A stretch of DNA of 64,000 nt. Source: Halopenitus malekzadehii (lineage in GTDB: Archaea; Halobacteriota; Halobacteria; Halobacteriales; Haloferacaceae). Positions 36,389 through 45,453 of this stretch are shown piece by piece (the stretch's first letter is position 1; each line of letters starts with the position of its first letter). Position numbers and translations under genes: made by a program. Location of the stretch: assembly GCF_900108505.1 (NCBI RefSeq), contig NZ_FNWU01000001.1, positions 1-64,000 on the forward strand, read 5' to 3'. The notes under the pieces are model-generated. The model had not been told where the DNA came from. It saw only the letters and a list, made by a program, of their open reading frames with translations, and made no database searches.

Positions 36389-37555
36389 ATGACACGACAC
36401 CAGAAAAGCGATCGACGGACGTTCCTCCGGACGACCGGCGCTCTCTCGGCCGGCGCGCTCGCCGGGCTTGCGGGTTGCTCCGGTAACGGCGGCGGGGATG
36501 GAAACGGCGGCGGGAACGGTAACGGCGGCGGGAACGGTGGCGGCAATGGCAACGGCGGCGGCGAGATCGAGGACGAGCTCGCCGTCTTCCAGTGGACCGA
36601 TTACTGGCACAACGGGTTCATAAGCGGCTTCGAGGAGGAGTACGACGTCTCGGTTTCGGTCTCGAACTACGGCTCCAACGAGGAGATGTTCAACGCCCTC
36701 CAGGCCGGCGGGACCGGCCAGTACGACGTCATCTTCCCGAGCGACTACATGGTCAACGTCCTCCACGACCAGGACATGATCCAGCCGCTCGACCTCGAGG
36801 CCATCCCCAACTTCGAGAACCTCTCCGAGCGGTTCCGGAACGCACCCTACGACCCCGGCGAACAGCGGTTCTCCGCGCCCTATCAGTGGGGAACCTCCGG
36901 GGTCGCCTACAACGAGAACATGGTCGGCGACATCGAGGTCTCCTCCTGGGAGACGATGTGGAACGAGGAGTTCGCCGGGCAGATGTCGATGCTCGACGAC
37001 GTCCGCGAGACGATGGGTGCAGCCCTGAAGCAGCTGGGCTACTCGCTCAACACGACCGACGAAAGCGAGATCGAGGAGGCAAAGGAGCTGTTGATCCAGC
37101 AGAAGGATCTCCTGTCGACCTACGACTCGACGAACTTCCCGACGAACCTCATCAACGAGCAGATGAGCCCGGTCCACGCCTGGTCCGGCGGCGCCTTCCA
37201 GGCCTACTGGGAGACCTTCGAGGACGGAAGCTCGCCGATCAACTACGTCATCCCCGAGGAGGGAAGCGTCGTATGGGTCGACACCGCGGCGATCACGGCG
37301 GAGGCCGAACACGTCAACGCGGCACACGCGTTCATCGATTACTTCCTCGACGCGCAGGTCGGCGCGGAGATCACGAACTACACCTACTACGGCAGCCCGA
37401 ACGAGGCGGCCGAGGAGTACATCTCCGAGGACGTCCTGAACAACGAATCGATCTACCCGCCCGAGGAGACGATGGAGAACCTCGAGTACATCCAGAACAT
37501 CGGACAGGCCACCACGCTCTATGACGAGGCCTGGCAGGAGATCAAGACGGCGTAA
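36389..37555 (+). CDS. potD: ABC transporter substrate-binding lipoprotein, PotD type
   Basis: 388 residues. Twin-arginine signal (DRRTFLRTTGAL) and lipobox LAGC with Cys30, then a Gly/Asn-rich linker to about residue 55, then the spermidine/putrescine-binding domain: LAVFQWTDYWHNGFISGFEE, YDVIFPSDYMVNVL, and PYQWGTSGVAYNENM. The acidic ligand residues of PotD/PotF cannot all be assigned by eye, so the ligand may be another cationic amine. Tat export and outer membrane-surface lipid anchoring are expected. Confidence 0.9.
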   Translation: MTRHQKSDRRTFLRTTGALSAGALAGLAGCSGNGGGDGNGGGNGNGGGNGGGNGNGGGEIEDELAVFQWTDYWHNGFISGFEEEYDVSVSVSNYGSNEEMFNALQAGGTGQYDVIFPSDYMVNVLHDQDMIQPLDLEAIPNFENLSERFRNAPYDPGEQRFSAPYQWGTSGVAYNENMVGDIEVSSWETMWNEEFAGQMSMLDDVRETMGAALKQLGYSLNTTDESEIEEAKELLIQQKDLLSTYDSTNFPTNLINEQMSPVHAWSGGAFQAYWETFEDGSSPINYVIPEEGSVVWVDTAAITAEAEHVNAAHAFIDYFLDAQVGAEITNYTYYGSPNEAAEEYISEDVLNNESIYPPEETMENLEYIQNIGQATTLYDEAWQEIKTA

Positions 37556-37558
37556 TCG

Positions 37559-38692
37559 ATGACGACGTACGACGTCCGGATGGAGGGGGTGACGAAGCGG
37601 TTCGACGACGTGGTCGCGGTCGACGACGTCGACCTGTCCGTGGAATCCGGGCAGTTCCTGACCCTCCTCGGTCCGAGTGGCTGCGGCAAGACGACTCTGC
37701 TTCGGTGTATCGACGGGTTCGAGACGCCGACGGAGGGGACGGTGTACATCCAGGACGAGGACGTGACGTACGTTCCGCCGTTCGATCGCGACACGAGTAT
37801 GGTCTTTCAGTCGTACGCCCTGTTCCCGCACATGACCGTCGGCGAGAACGTCGCCTTCGGACTCCAGATGCAGGGCCTGGACGCGGGGGGCGAGGCCGGC
37901 CGCGGCGGGGTTGGCAACTCACTGAAACGACTGTTCCGTCGGAAGTCCAACGAGGAGATCGAGGCGCGCGTCTCGCGGATGCTCGAGCTCGTCGAGCTCC
38001 CCGGAACGGCGGACCGCGACGTGAGCGAGCTCTCCGGCGGTCAACAGCAACGGATCGCGCTGGCGCGGGCACTCATCACCGAGCCGACCGTCCTCCTGCT
38101 CGATGAGCCGCTCGGCGCGCTCGATCTGAAGCTGCGGAAGAATATGCAGGTCGAGCTGAAGAACCTCCAGGAGGAGCTCGAGACGACCTTCGTCTACGTG
38201 ACCCACGACCAGGAGGAGGCGTTGACGATGTCCGACCGGATCGCGGTGATGAACGACGGACGGATCGAGCAGCTCGGCACCGCCACGGAGATCTACGAGG
38301 AGCCGGCCACCGAGTTCGTCGCCGACTTCATCGGCGAGACGAACCTGATCCACGGTGACTACGGCGAGACCGACGATGGCGCCGTGATCGAACGCGACGG
38401 GACGCGCTTCCACGTCCCGCGTGACCCCGCGGCGGGGACGAGCGCGGCCTTCGCGATCCGCCCCGAGAAGATCCGCGTCGGCGCCGACGCCGACGGCCTC
38501 CGGAACGTCTTCGACGGGGAAGTCGTCGACGAGATCTACAAGGGCAACCTCGGCAAGTACGTCGTCGAACTCGACACCGGCGACCGGCTGACCGTCGATA
38601 TGCAGATCCGCGATCAGGGCGGATCGCTGCGGCGCGGCGAGACCGTCCGTCTCGGCTGGGCCGCCGACAACTGCGTCGTCCTCACTGAATAG
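37559..38692 (+). CDS. potA: ABC transporter ATP-binding protein, PotA type
   Basis: 377 residues, 3 bp after potD. Walker A GPSGCGKTTLL, signature LSGGQQQRIALARAL, Walker B VLLLDEPLGALD, switch His in THDQEEA, then a C-terminal TOBE domain. Between the Q-loop (FQSYALFPHM) and the signature there is a Gly/Arg-rich insert of about 25 residues near positions 101-128 that standard PotA lacks. Confidence 0.92.
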   Translation: MTTYDVRMEGVTKRFDDVVAVDDVDLSVESGQFLTLLGPSGCGKTTLLRCIDGFETPTEGTVYIQDEDVTYVPPFDRDTSMVFQSYALFPHMTVGENVAFGLQMQGLDAGGEAGRGGVGNSLKRLFRRKSNEEIEARVSRMLELVELPGTADRDVSELSGGQQQRIALARALITEPTVLLLDEPLGALDLKLRKNMQVELKNLQEELETTFVYVTHDQEEALTMSDRIAVMNDGRIEQLGTATEIYEEPATEFVADFIGETNLIHGDYGETDDGAVIERDGTRFHVPRDPAAGTSAAFAIRPEKIRVGADADGLRNVFDGEVVDEIYKGNLGKYVVELDTGDRLTVDMQIRDQGGSLRRGETVRLGWAADNCVVLTE

Positions 38693-38745
38693 AGCGAATC
38701 GCCCACGACTCGACGGGGACGAACCGCTCTCGACGATCCGGCCGG

Positions 38746-38832
38746 CGCCCCGGATGATCGAGCAGGCACCCCGGACGATCGAGACGGACACCCCGGACGA
38801 CCGAGACGGACACCCCGGACGACCGAGACGAA
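38746..38832. repeat. Four tandem copies of a 22-bp unit downstream of potA
   Basis: Unit caccccggacgaccgagacgga; two perfect copies (38889 is not included; copies are 38746-38766, 38767-38788, 38789-38810 and 38811-38832), the first two diverged. It lies between the potA stop and the aldehyde dehydrogenase start. A 22-bp unit cannot stay in frame, so it is non-coding. Confidence 0.85.
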
Positions 38833-38886
38833 CCGCTACGGAACCGATTCAACTGCGAGACCGCGACGACACACGACACGATACGG

Positions 38887-40386
38887 ATGCACTACACAGG
38901 CACGCTCCAGGAGACGCACGCACAGGCACGCGAGGACATCGACCGCGAGTTCGGCGCCGTCATCGACGGCGAGACGCGGTCGGCGGCCTCCGGCGAGACG
39001 TTCGAGCCGACCGATCCCGCCGTGAACGAGCCGATCACCACGGTCCCCAGCTGCGACGCGACCGACGTCGAGGCCGCCGTCGAGGCGGCCGACGCGGCCG
39101 CCGACGAGTGGGGCGGGATGGACGCGAGCGACCGGGAGGACCTGCTCCGCGAGTGGGTCGCCGCGATGCGCGACCACCTCGACGAGTTCGCGCTGCTCGG
39201 AGCCCTCGAGGTGGGCAAGCCGCTCGAGTTCGCCCGCGCGGACGTCGAGAACGGCCTCGACTTCCTCGAGTACTACGCGAGCGTCGCGGTCGCCGAGACG
39301 GGCGAGTACGTCCCGACCGGCGACGACTCCCACACGTACGTCCGCCGGGAGCCCTACGGCGTCACCGGCCAGATCCTGCCGTGGAACTACCCGATCCTGC
39401 TGATGGGCTGGAAGGTCGGCGCCGCCCTCGCGGCCGGCAACACGGCCGTCGTGAAGCCGCCGAGCCCCGCACCGCTGTCGGTCATCCTGGCCGGCCAGCT
39501 GGCCGCCGAGACGCTGCCGGACGGCGTGGTGAACGTCGTCCCCGGCTCGGGCTCCGAAGTCGGCGATCCGCTCATCGACCATCCCCGCGTCGGCAAGATC
39601 TCCTTCACCGGCTCCGTTCCTGTGGGCCAGGCGATCATGCGGACTGCCGCGGACACGGTCACGCCGGTCACGCTCGAGCTCGGCGGGAAGAATCCCTTCA
39701 TCGTTTTCCCGGATGCCGACGTCGAGGAGGCGGCCGCAACGGTGGCGACCGGCGGGATGTACAACGCCGGCCAGTCGTGTGACTCGGCGACCCGGATCTT
39801 GGTTCACGAGGACGTCAAGGAGGAGTTCCGCGAGGCCTACCTCGAGGAGCTCGACGGCTGGGAACCCGGCGATCCGCTCGCCGAGGGAACCACGATGGGG
39901 CCGCTCGCCTACGGCGGCCACTTCGATGACGTCGACGACTACGTCGACCTCGGCCGCGAGGAGGGCGCGACGCTGCTCCGCGGCGGTCCGCTCGAGGACG
40001 AGGACTACGCCGACGGCGCCTTCTACCGGCCCACGGTCTTCGACGACGTCGACCCCGAGATGCGAATCGCCCAGGAGGAGGTGTTCGGCCCGGTCCAGTT
40101 CCTCTTCGAGTTCGGCGACTACGAGGAGGCGATCGAAATCGCCAACGGCGTCGACTACGGGCTCACCGCCGGCATCGCGACCGGGAACCCGTCGGTCGCC
40201 CATCGCGCGGCCGCCGACGTCGAGGCCGGCAGCGTCTGGGTGAACCGCTACTTCGGCACCGTTCCCGGCACGCCCTTCGGCGGGTTCAAACAGTCCGGCT
40301 TCGGCCGCGAGTGTGCCGCCCAGGCGATCGAGGAGCACCAACGCGCGAAGTCGGTCAACATGGCGATCGACGAGCCGCCGTACTAG
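38887..40386 (+). CDS. NAD(P)-dependent aldehyde dehydrogenase
   Basis: 499 residues. Conserved ALDH features: PWNYPILLMGWKVGAALAAGN (cofactor/oxyanion Asn), TGSVPVGQAIM, catalytic Glu264 in LELGGKNP and Cys298 in NAGQSCDSATR, and the late EEVFGPV. Closest in type to betaine-aldehyde / 4-aminobutyraldehyde dehydrogenases. Same strand as the pot genes, 194 bp after potA; it probably oxidises the aldehyde formed from the imported amine. Preceded by a 22-bp tandem repeat. Confidence 0.9.
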   Translation: MHYTGTLQETHAQAREDIDREFGAVIDGETRSAASGETFEPTDPAVNEPITTVPSCDATDVEAAVEAADAAADEWGGMDASDREDLLREWVAAMRDHLDEFALLGALEVGKPLEFARADVENGLDFLEYYASVAVAETGEYVPTGDDSHTYVRREPYGVTGQILPWNYPILLMGWKVGAALAAGNTAVVKPPSPAPLSVILAGQLAAETLPDGVVNVVPGSGSEVGDPLIDHPRVGKISFTGSVPVGQAIMRTAADTVTPVTLELGGKNPFIVFPDADVEEAAATVATGGMYNAGQSCDSATRILVHEDVKEEFREAYLEELDGWEPGDPLAEGTTMGPLAYGGHFDDVDDYVDLGREEGATLLRGGPLEDEDYADGAFYRPTVFDDVDPEMRIAQEEVFGPVQFLFEFGDYEEAIEIANGVDYGLTAGIATGNPSVAHRAAADVEAGSVWVNRYFGTVPGTPFGGFKQSGFGRECAAQAIEEHQRAKSVNMAIDEPPY

Positions 40387-40484
40387 CGAACATTCTTCGC
40401 TAACTGGTTCAAACACCGAAACATATTCGACCGCCGTCGGTGCGGGACGGTTCGGCAAGCGTCCGGCGCCCGACGACGCGACCG

Positions 40485-40943
40485 CTATTCGACGTCGATC
40501 CGATGACCGTCAGCGTCGACGTCGGTCTTCGGCAGCTCGACCGTCAACACTCCGTTGAAGTACGCCGCCTCCGCCGCCGTCTCGTCGACGTCGCTCGGGA
40601 GCCGGACCCGGCGGGAGACTGACCGGCGACGTCGCTCGCGCCGGTGATACTCGAGCGCGTCCTCCTCGTCGACGCTGTGTTCGACCGACTCGTCGCGCTC
40701 GGCCGCGATCGTGAGCGTTCGGTCGGAGACCGTGACGTCGATGTCGTCGCGGTCGTACCCTGGCAGGTCCGCGGTGACGGTGACTGTCGATTCATCCTCG
40801 GCGACGTCGATGGAGATCTCCCGTCCGAGGCCCGACTCCAGGTCGCCGAAGCCGGCCTCGAGGTCGCCACCGATCCGCTCGAACTCGCGGTTCATCCGCT
40901 CGAACAGCCGTTCCATCTCCTCGAAGGGGTCTCGGCGCGTCAT
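40485..40943 (-). CDS. Hsp20/alpha-crystallin family small heat-shock protein
   Basis: 152 residues from the ATG at 40943. N-terminal amphipathic helix (FEEMERLFERMNREFE), then the crystallin domain with VTADLPGYDRDDIDVTV, LTIAAERDE and the conserved FNGVLTVELPK. It is an ATP-independent holdase. A second, shorter Hsp20 lies at 49277-49657. Confidence 0.9.
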   Translation of the reverse strand: MTRRDPFEEMERLFERMNREFERIGGDLEAGFGDLESGLGREISIDVAEDESTVTVTADLPGYDRDDIDVTVSDRTLTIAAERDESVEHSVDEEDALEYHRRERRRRSVSRRVRLPSDVDETAAEAAYFNGVLTVELPKTDVDADGHRIDVE

Positions 40944-41080
40944 ACGGTCGATCGTAGGTCGTCGATCGACTTGAACGTTGCCGGCGTCCCCGTCAAGGGG
41001 TGTCGGATCTGTCGGGGAGTCGGAGAAACGGGAGACGGGAGTTCGCGAGATGCGAGGCCGGGGACGGGAGACGGACCCGG

Positions 41081-41902
41081 TCACACCACGTGCGTCGTGT
41101 CGTAGGACCCCAGCACGCGTACCCAGCCGTTCTCGGCGATCGCCTCGAGCGTCTCGAGGGCGTCCTTCGTGCGTGGTTCATAGAGGCCGGCCTCGACGTC
41201 GAAGTGGAACAGGTAGTCGCCGAGGCGATTGCCGCTCGGGCGAGATTCCACCCGCGAGAGGTTCACGTCCCGGTCGGCGAACGCCTCGAGCATCTCGAGG
41301 AGGAGCCCGGGGTAGTTCGCGTCCGGATAGACGATGAGGGTCGTCTTGCCGCCGGCCTCGCTGCGTGCAGACTCGGGGGCGATGACGAGGAAGCGGGTCG
41401 CGTTCGAGGAGCGATCCTGGATGTCCTCGGCAAGGATCCGGAGGCTCGTCCCCTCACCGTCGAGCGGCTCGGCGTTGTCCGGGTGGCCGATCCCGGCGAC
41501 GCGGGCGTCCTCGCGGGCGCGTTCGACCCCGCGGGCCGTGGAGGCGACCGCCTCCCGGTCGACCTCGGGATACTCCCGCTCGAGGAACGAGCGACACTGC
41601 GCGAGCGCCTGCGAGTGGCTCGCGACCACGTCGAAGTCCTCCGCCTGCGCCAATAGGGCGTGCCGGATCGGCGTCACGATCTCCTGGACGACCGCGACCT
41701 CCTCGTCGGCCAGCGCGTCGAGGCTCTCCGTGACCGAGCCCTCGATGCTGTTCTCGATCGGGACGACGCCGCGGTCGAAGGCGCCTGCCGAGACCGACTC
41801 GACGATCGCCGTGACCGATTCGCGGAACGCCACGTCGTCTGCGACGGCCCGCGCGGCCCGGTGGGAGTAGGTGCCGGCGGGACCCAGCGTGACAACGTTC
41901 AT
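41081..41902 (-). CDS. pheA: Prephenate dehydratase
   Basis: 273 residues. Catalytic domain with VTLGPAGTYSHRAA and GVVPIENSIEGSV, then the regulatory ACT domain containing VYPDANYPGLLLEMLEAFADR and LSRVESRPSGNRLGDYLFHFD (the ESRP motif of phenylalanine binding). It converts prephenate to phenylpyruvate, and the ACT domain implies feedback control by Phe. Confidence 0.94.
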   Translation of the reverse strand: MNVVTLGPAGTYSHRAARAVADDVAFRESVTAIVESVSAGAFDRGVVPIENSIEGSVTESLDALADEEVAVVQEIVTPIRHALLAQAEDFDVVASHSQALAQCRSFLEREYPEVDREAVASTARGVERAREDARVAGIGHPDNAEPLDGEGTSLRILAEDIQDRSSNATRFLVIAPESARSEAGGKTTLIVYPDANYPGLLLEMLEAFADRDVNLSRVESRPSGNRLGDYLFHFDVEAGLYEPRTKDALETLEAIAENGWVRVLGSYDTTHVV

Positions 41903-41987
41903 CGTCCGGGATAGCCCGGCGCCGCTGAAAAGCGTGCCGGAGCGGCGGTGTTCCGAGACGTGGATCGACCCCGCTTCCCCCCGATCG

Positions 41988-44759
41988 CTACTCCGCGATG
42001 TCGATCGCCGGCCGCCCGGGCTCCGCGTTGCGCGCGACGTCGGCGGCCGCGTCCTCGGCGCGGACGACCCGCACCGGTGCGTCGAACTCCCGCTCGATCA
42101 GCCAGGCGGCCGCCCGGAGGGCGTCGTACTCGGCGTCCCCGCGCAGGGTCATCGAGAGCGCCTCGCGCTCGGCCTGGAGGTCCTGGCCGTACGCGGCCGC
42201 GGCGTCGCCCTGGTCGCGGATGTGGTCCTCGGCCATCAGCTCGCCGATCAGGTTGTCGGCGTCGCTGTCGATCGCGATCTCGAGGGCGTCGTACTTCCAG
42301 TCGGGGGCGACAACGACGTCGATCGACTCGGGATCCTCGATGCCGGCGACGTCGATGATCTGTCGAACGTCCTCGCGGGTGTTCTCGACGAGTCGCCGCC
42401 GTTTTCGAACCGTCTCGCGGTCGACCGACGCCTCGGGCCACTCGGCGGCGAGCACGACGCCCCCCTCGACGGCCGCCTCGGCGTCGGCGTCGTTGCTCGG
42501 ATCCGCGCCCTGTAACTGCGCGTACAGCTCCTCGGCTAGGTGCGGCGTCACGGGCGCAAGCAGCCGGACCGCCGCCGAGAGGCCGCGGCTGAGGACCGCC
42601 GGATCCGGATCGTCGACGGCGTCGGCGTAGCTGCGGAGCGTGCGGACGAGCTCCTGGGCCTCCCGCAGCGCGACGTTGAACGTGAGATCCTCGTACTCCG
42701 CGGTGGCGATGGCGATCGCGGCGTCGACCTCGTCGGTCACGTACGCGGCGATCGGATCCTCGTCGGCGTCCGCTCCCGCCGCCGTCGCGTCCGCCGCCAC
42801 GATCGCGTCGGCGTGGTTCTCGACGAGCGCTTTGAGCCGGGCCAAAAAGCGGTTCGTCGAACGAACGCCCTCCTCCGACCAGTCGAAGTCGCGTTCGGGC
42901 TGGGCCGCCTGCATCATGAACAGCCGGGCCGTGTCGGCGCCGTACTCCTCGACGATCCGCTGAGGGGAGACGACGTTGCCCTTCGATTTCGACATCTTCT
43001 CGCCCTCGAGCTGGACCATCCCCTGGGCCAGCAGGTTCTCAAACGGCTCGCGGTGCTCGAGCCCCTCGTGGTCGGCCAGCACCTTGGTGAAAAACCGCGA
43101 GTACAGCAGGTGCATCACCGCGTGTTCGATCCCGCCGACGTACTGGTCGACCGGCATCCAGTCGTTGGCCCGTTCGAGATCGAAGGGCGCCTCCTCGAGG
43201 TCGGGGGAGACGTATCGCAGGGGGTACCACGAGGAGTCGACGAAGGTGTCCATCGTGTCGGTCTCCCGCTCCGCGGGGCCGCCACACTCCGGACAGGTCG
43301 TCTCCGTCCACTCCTCGGCGGCGTCGAGCGGATTGCCGGTGGTGTTGATGAACTCGGGGAGCTCCACGGGGAGGTCCTCCTCCGGGACCATCACCGGGCC
43401 GCAGTCGTCACAGTGGACGACCGGGATCGGGGTCCCCCAGTAGCGCTGCCGGGAGATGCCCCAGTCGCGCAGCTGATACTGGGTCGCCTCGCTGGCGCTC
43501 TCGATGTCCTCGGTCAGGCGATCGCGGGCCGTCTCGCTGTCGAGGCCGTCGTACTCGCCGGAGTTGATGAGGATGCCGTCCTCGGTGAACGCGTCGTCCT
43601 CGACGTCGGGGACGGTCGGGTCCGCGCTCTCCATATCCGCCTCGTTCGCCTCCTCCATATCTTCCTCCTCCACGTCCGCCGCGTCCGGTTCGGGCGCGAT
43701 CACCGGCCGGATCTCGATGCCCTTCTTCTCGGCGAAGGCGTGGTCGCGCTCGTCGTGGGCGGGGACCGCCATCAGCGCACCGGTGCCGACATCCGAGAGG
43801 ACGAAGTCGGCGACGTAGACCGGGATCTCCTCGCCGGTCACCGGGTTCGTGGCGGTCAGTCCCGTCGCGATCCCGTTTGGCTCGTCGCCCTCGGGGTCGG
43901 CCGCTTCCTCGATGAACCGGCGGACGTCGGCGTCCGTCTCGGCGAGGGCCTCGCTGATCGGGTGGTCGGGCGCGAGCGCGAAGAAGGTCGCGCCGTGGAT
44001 CGTGTCGACCCGGGTGGTGAACGCCTCGACGTCGCCGTGCCCCTCGATCTCGAAGGACAGCTCCGTCCCGTGCTGACGGCCGATCCAGTTGCGCTGCATC
44101 TGCCGGACCGAGTTGGGCCACCCCTCGAGGTCGTCGATTGCCTCGAGGAGCTCGTCGGCGTACTCGGTGATCCGCAGGAACCACTGATCGAGCTCCCGGG
44201 TTTCGACCGGCGTGTCACACCGCCAGCACAGCTCCGCCTCGCCCTCGACCTGCTCGTCGGCGAGGACGGTCTCACAGGAGGGACACCAGTTCACCTCGGC
44301 GTCCCGGCGCTCGACCAGTCCCTCCTCGTGGAACCGGGTGAACAGCCACTGGTTCCACCGGTAGTAGTCGGGCGTGCAGGTCGTGATCTCCCGGTCCCAG
44401 TCGTAGCCGAACCCCATCGACTGCATCTGGCCCTTCATCGTCTCGATGCAGTCGAGCGTCCAGTCGCGCGGGTTCGTGTCCCGCTCCTTGGCGGCGTTCT
44501 CGGCGGGCAGCCCGAAGGCATCCCATCCCATCGGGTGGAGGACGTCGTCGCCGCGCAGCCGGCGGTAGCGCGCGTACGCGTCCGTGATCGTGTAGTTCCG
44601 GACGTGCCCCATGTGCAGCTTCCCCGAGGGGTACGGGTACATCCCGAGCACGTACGTCGGGTCCGCGACGTCGTCGGGTGTCCGATACGCGTTCGCCGCC
44701 TCCCACGCGTCCTGCCACCGGCGTTCGATCGCCGTGTGGTCGTATCCCTCGTCGGTCAT
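41988..44759 (-). CDS. leuS: Leucyl-tRNA synthetase
   Basis: 923 residues from the ATG at 44759. HIGH-like motif PYPSGKLHMGHVRN and KMSKSKGNVVSP; the bacterial-type architecture is recognised by the editing domain with AVPAHDERDHAFA and a zinc-finger-like CPSCETVLADEQVEGEAELCWRC. In the editing domain there is an insert of about 35 residues made almost wholly of Asp/Glu/Ala/Met, unlike the rest. A start 15 codons upstream (44804) is possible but unneeded. Confidence 0.95.
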   Translation of the reverse strand: MTDEGYDHTAIERRWQDAWEAANAYRTPDDVADPTYVLGMYPYPSGKLHMGHVRNYTITDAYARYRRLRGDDVLHPMGWDAFGLPAENAAKERDTNPRDWTLDCIETMKGQMQSMGFGYDWDREITTCTPDYYRWNQWLFTRFHEEGLVERRDAEVNWCPSCETVLADEQVEGEAELCWRCDTPVETRELDQWFLRITEYADELLEAIDDLEGWPNSVRQMQRNWIGRQHGTELSFEIEGHGDVEAFTTRVDTIHGATFFALAPDHPISEALAETDADVRRFIEEAADPEGDEPNGIATGLTATNPVTGEEIPVYVADFVLSDVGTGALMAVPAHDERDHAFAEKKGIEIRPVIAPEPDAADVEEEDMEEANEADMESADPTVPDVEDDAFTEDGILINSGEYDGLDSETARDRLTEDIESASEATQYQLRDWGISRQRYWGTPIPVVHCDDCGPVMVPEEDLPVELPEFINTTGNPLDAAEEWTETTCPECGGPAERETDTMDTFVDSSWYPLRYVSPDLEEAPFDLERANDWMPVDQYVGGIEHAVMHLLYSRFFTKVLADHEGLEHREPFENLLAQGMVQLEGEKMSKSKGNVVSPQRIVEEYGADTARLFMMQAAQPERDFDWSEEGVRSTNRFLARLKALVENHADAIVAADATAAGADADEDPIAAYVTDEVDAAIAIATAEYEDLTFNVALREAQELVRTLRSYADAVDDPDPAVLSRGLSAAVRLLAPVTPHLAEELYAQLQGADPSNDADAEAAVEGGVVLAAEWPEASVDRETVRKRRRLVENTREDVRQIIDVAGIEDPESIDVVVAPDWKYDALEIAIDSDADNLIGELMAEDHIRDQGDAAAAYGQDLQAEREALSMTLRGDAEYDALRAAAWLIEREFDAPVRVVRAEDAAADVARNAEPGRPAIDIAE

Positions 44760-44887
44760 CTGTTTATAGACGCGTGGTGGCGTCTCCGTCGTATACCTTT
44801 CCATCCGCGGGGAGGACGGTCCGTCCCTTTCACCACCGCTCTCGACCGGTCCGTAGCCTTTTGCCGGTCGCTACCGTCGATCCCGAC

Positions 44888-45355
44888 GTGGACCGTGACG
44901 TCCTCACGCGGGAGCTGCGCGCCGGGCTCGCCGAGACGCGTCGGTACCTCCTGTCCCATCACAAACCGGCGGAGTACGATCGGTGTCACCGGATCTCGAT
45001 CGGTTCGCTGACGCTCCGGCTGTGCGCGCGCTGTTCCGGCATCTATCCCGGAATTATGGCGGGAATTGCCCTCGGGATCGGCGGCTGGCTGCAGGGACCG
45101 ATCGGTCTCCTCGTGATCGCGGTCTTCCCGATCGCGGCGCTCGTCGATTGGGCGCTCACCGCGGGCGATCCCGGTGCCGGGTCCAACCGGATCCGAACCG
45201 TGACGGGGCTCCTCCTCGGGATCGCGTATGGACTCGGGATGCATCGGCTTCTACTCGACGGCGATCTGCGGATCCTTGCGATCGGCGTCGGATACGCCGC
45301 CGTCGTCCTACTTATGCTCAGGATCCATCCCGGATCGCCCGTCGGGACACCTTAA
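44888..45355 (+). CDS. DUF2085 membrane protein
   Basis: 155 residues from a GTG at 44888. The segment CHRISIGSLTLRLCARCSGIYPG is the DUF2085 signature, with conserved His/Cys residues next to the first membrane helix. Three more helices follow, with TGLLLGIAYGLGMH before the last. Function unknown; the Cys/His pattern hints at metal binding. It diverges from leuS across 128 bp. Confidence 0.8.
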   Translation: MDRDVLTRELRAGLAETRRYLLSHHKPAEYDRCHRISIGSLTLRLCARCSGIYPGIMAGIALGIGGWLQGPIGLLVIAVFPIAALVDWALTAGDPGAGSNRIRTVTGLLLGIAYGLGMHRLLLDGDLRILAIGVGYAAVVLLMLRIHPGSPVGTP

Positions 45356-45423
45356 GCGAACGTCGGCCACTCCGCCGTCTTTCGGGATTCGGCAGTTGGG
45401 ACCGTCCTCGCCGGTCACATAGT

Positions 45424-45431
45424 TATAAATA
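45424..45431 (+). promoter_or_regulatory. TATA box of the TM2-protein gene
   Basis: TTATAAAT is centred about 27 bases before the ATG at 45454, predicting a leaderless transcript and supporting that start codon. Confidence 0.6.
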
Positions 45432-45453
45432 TCCCCGGAAACACCTCGAAACT

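Noticed and set aside
38746-38832. CRISPR array
   Set aside because: The 22-bp units are directly adjacent without spacers, and no cas genes are in the window.
42540-45011. Plus-strand open frame of 823 codons opposite leuS
   Set aside because: It is antisense to a clear leucyl-tRNA synthetase; long antisense frames are expected at this GC content, and the translation has no recognisable domain.
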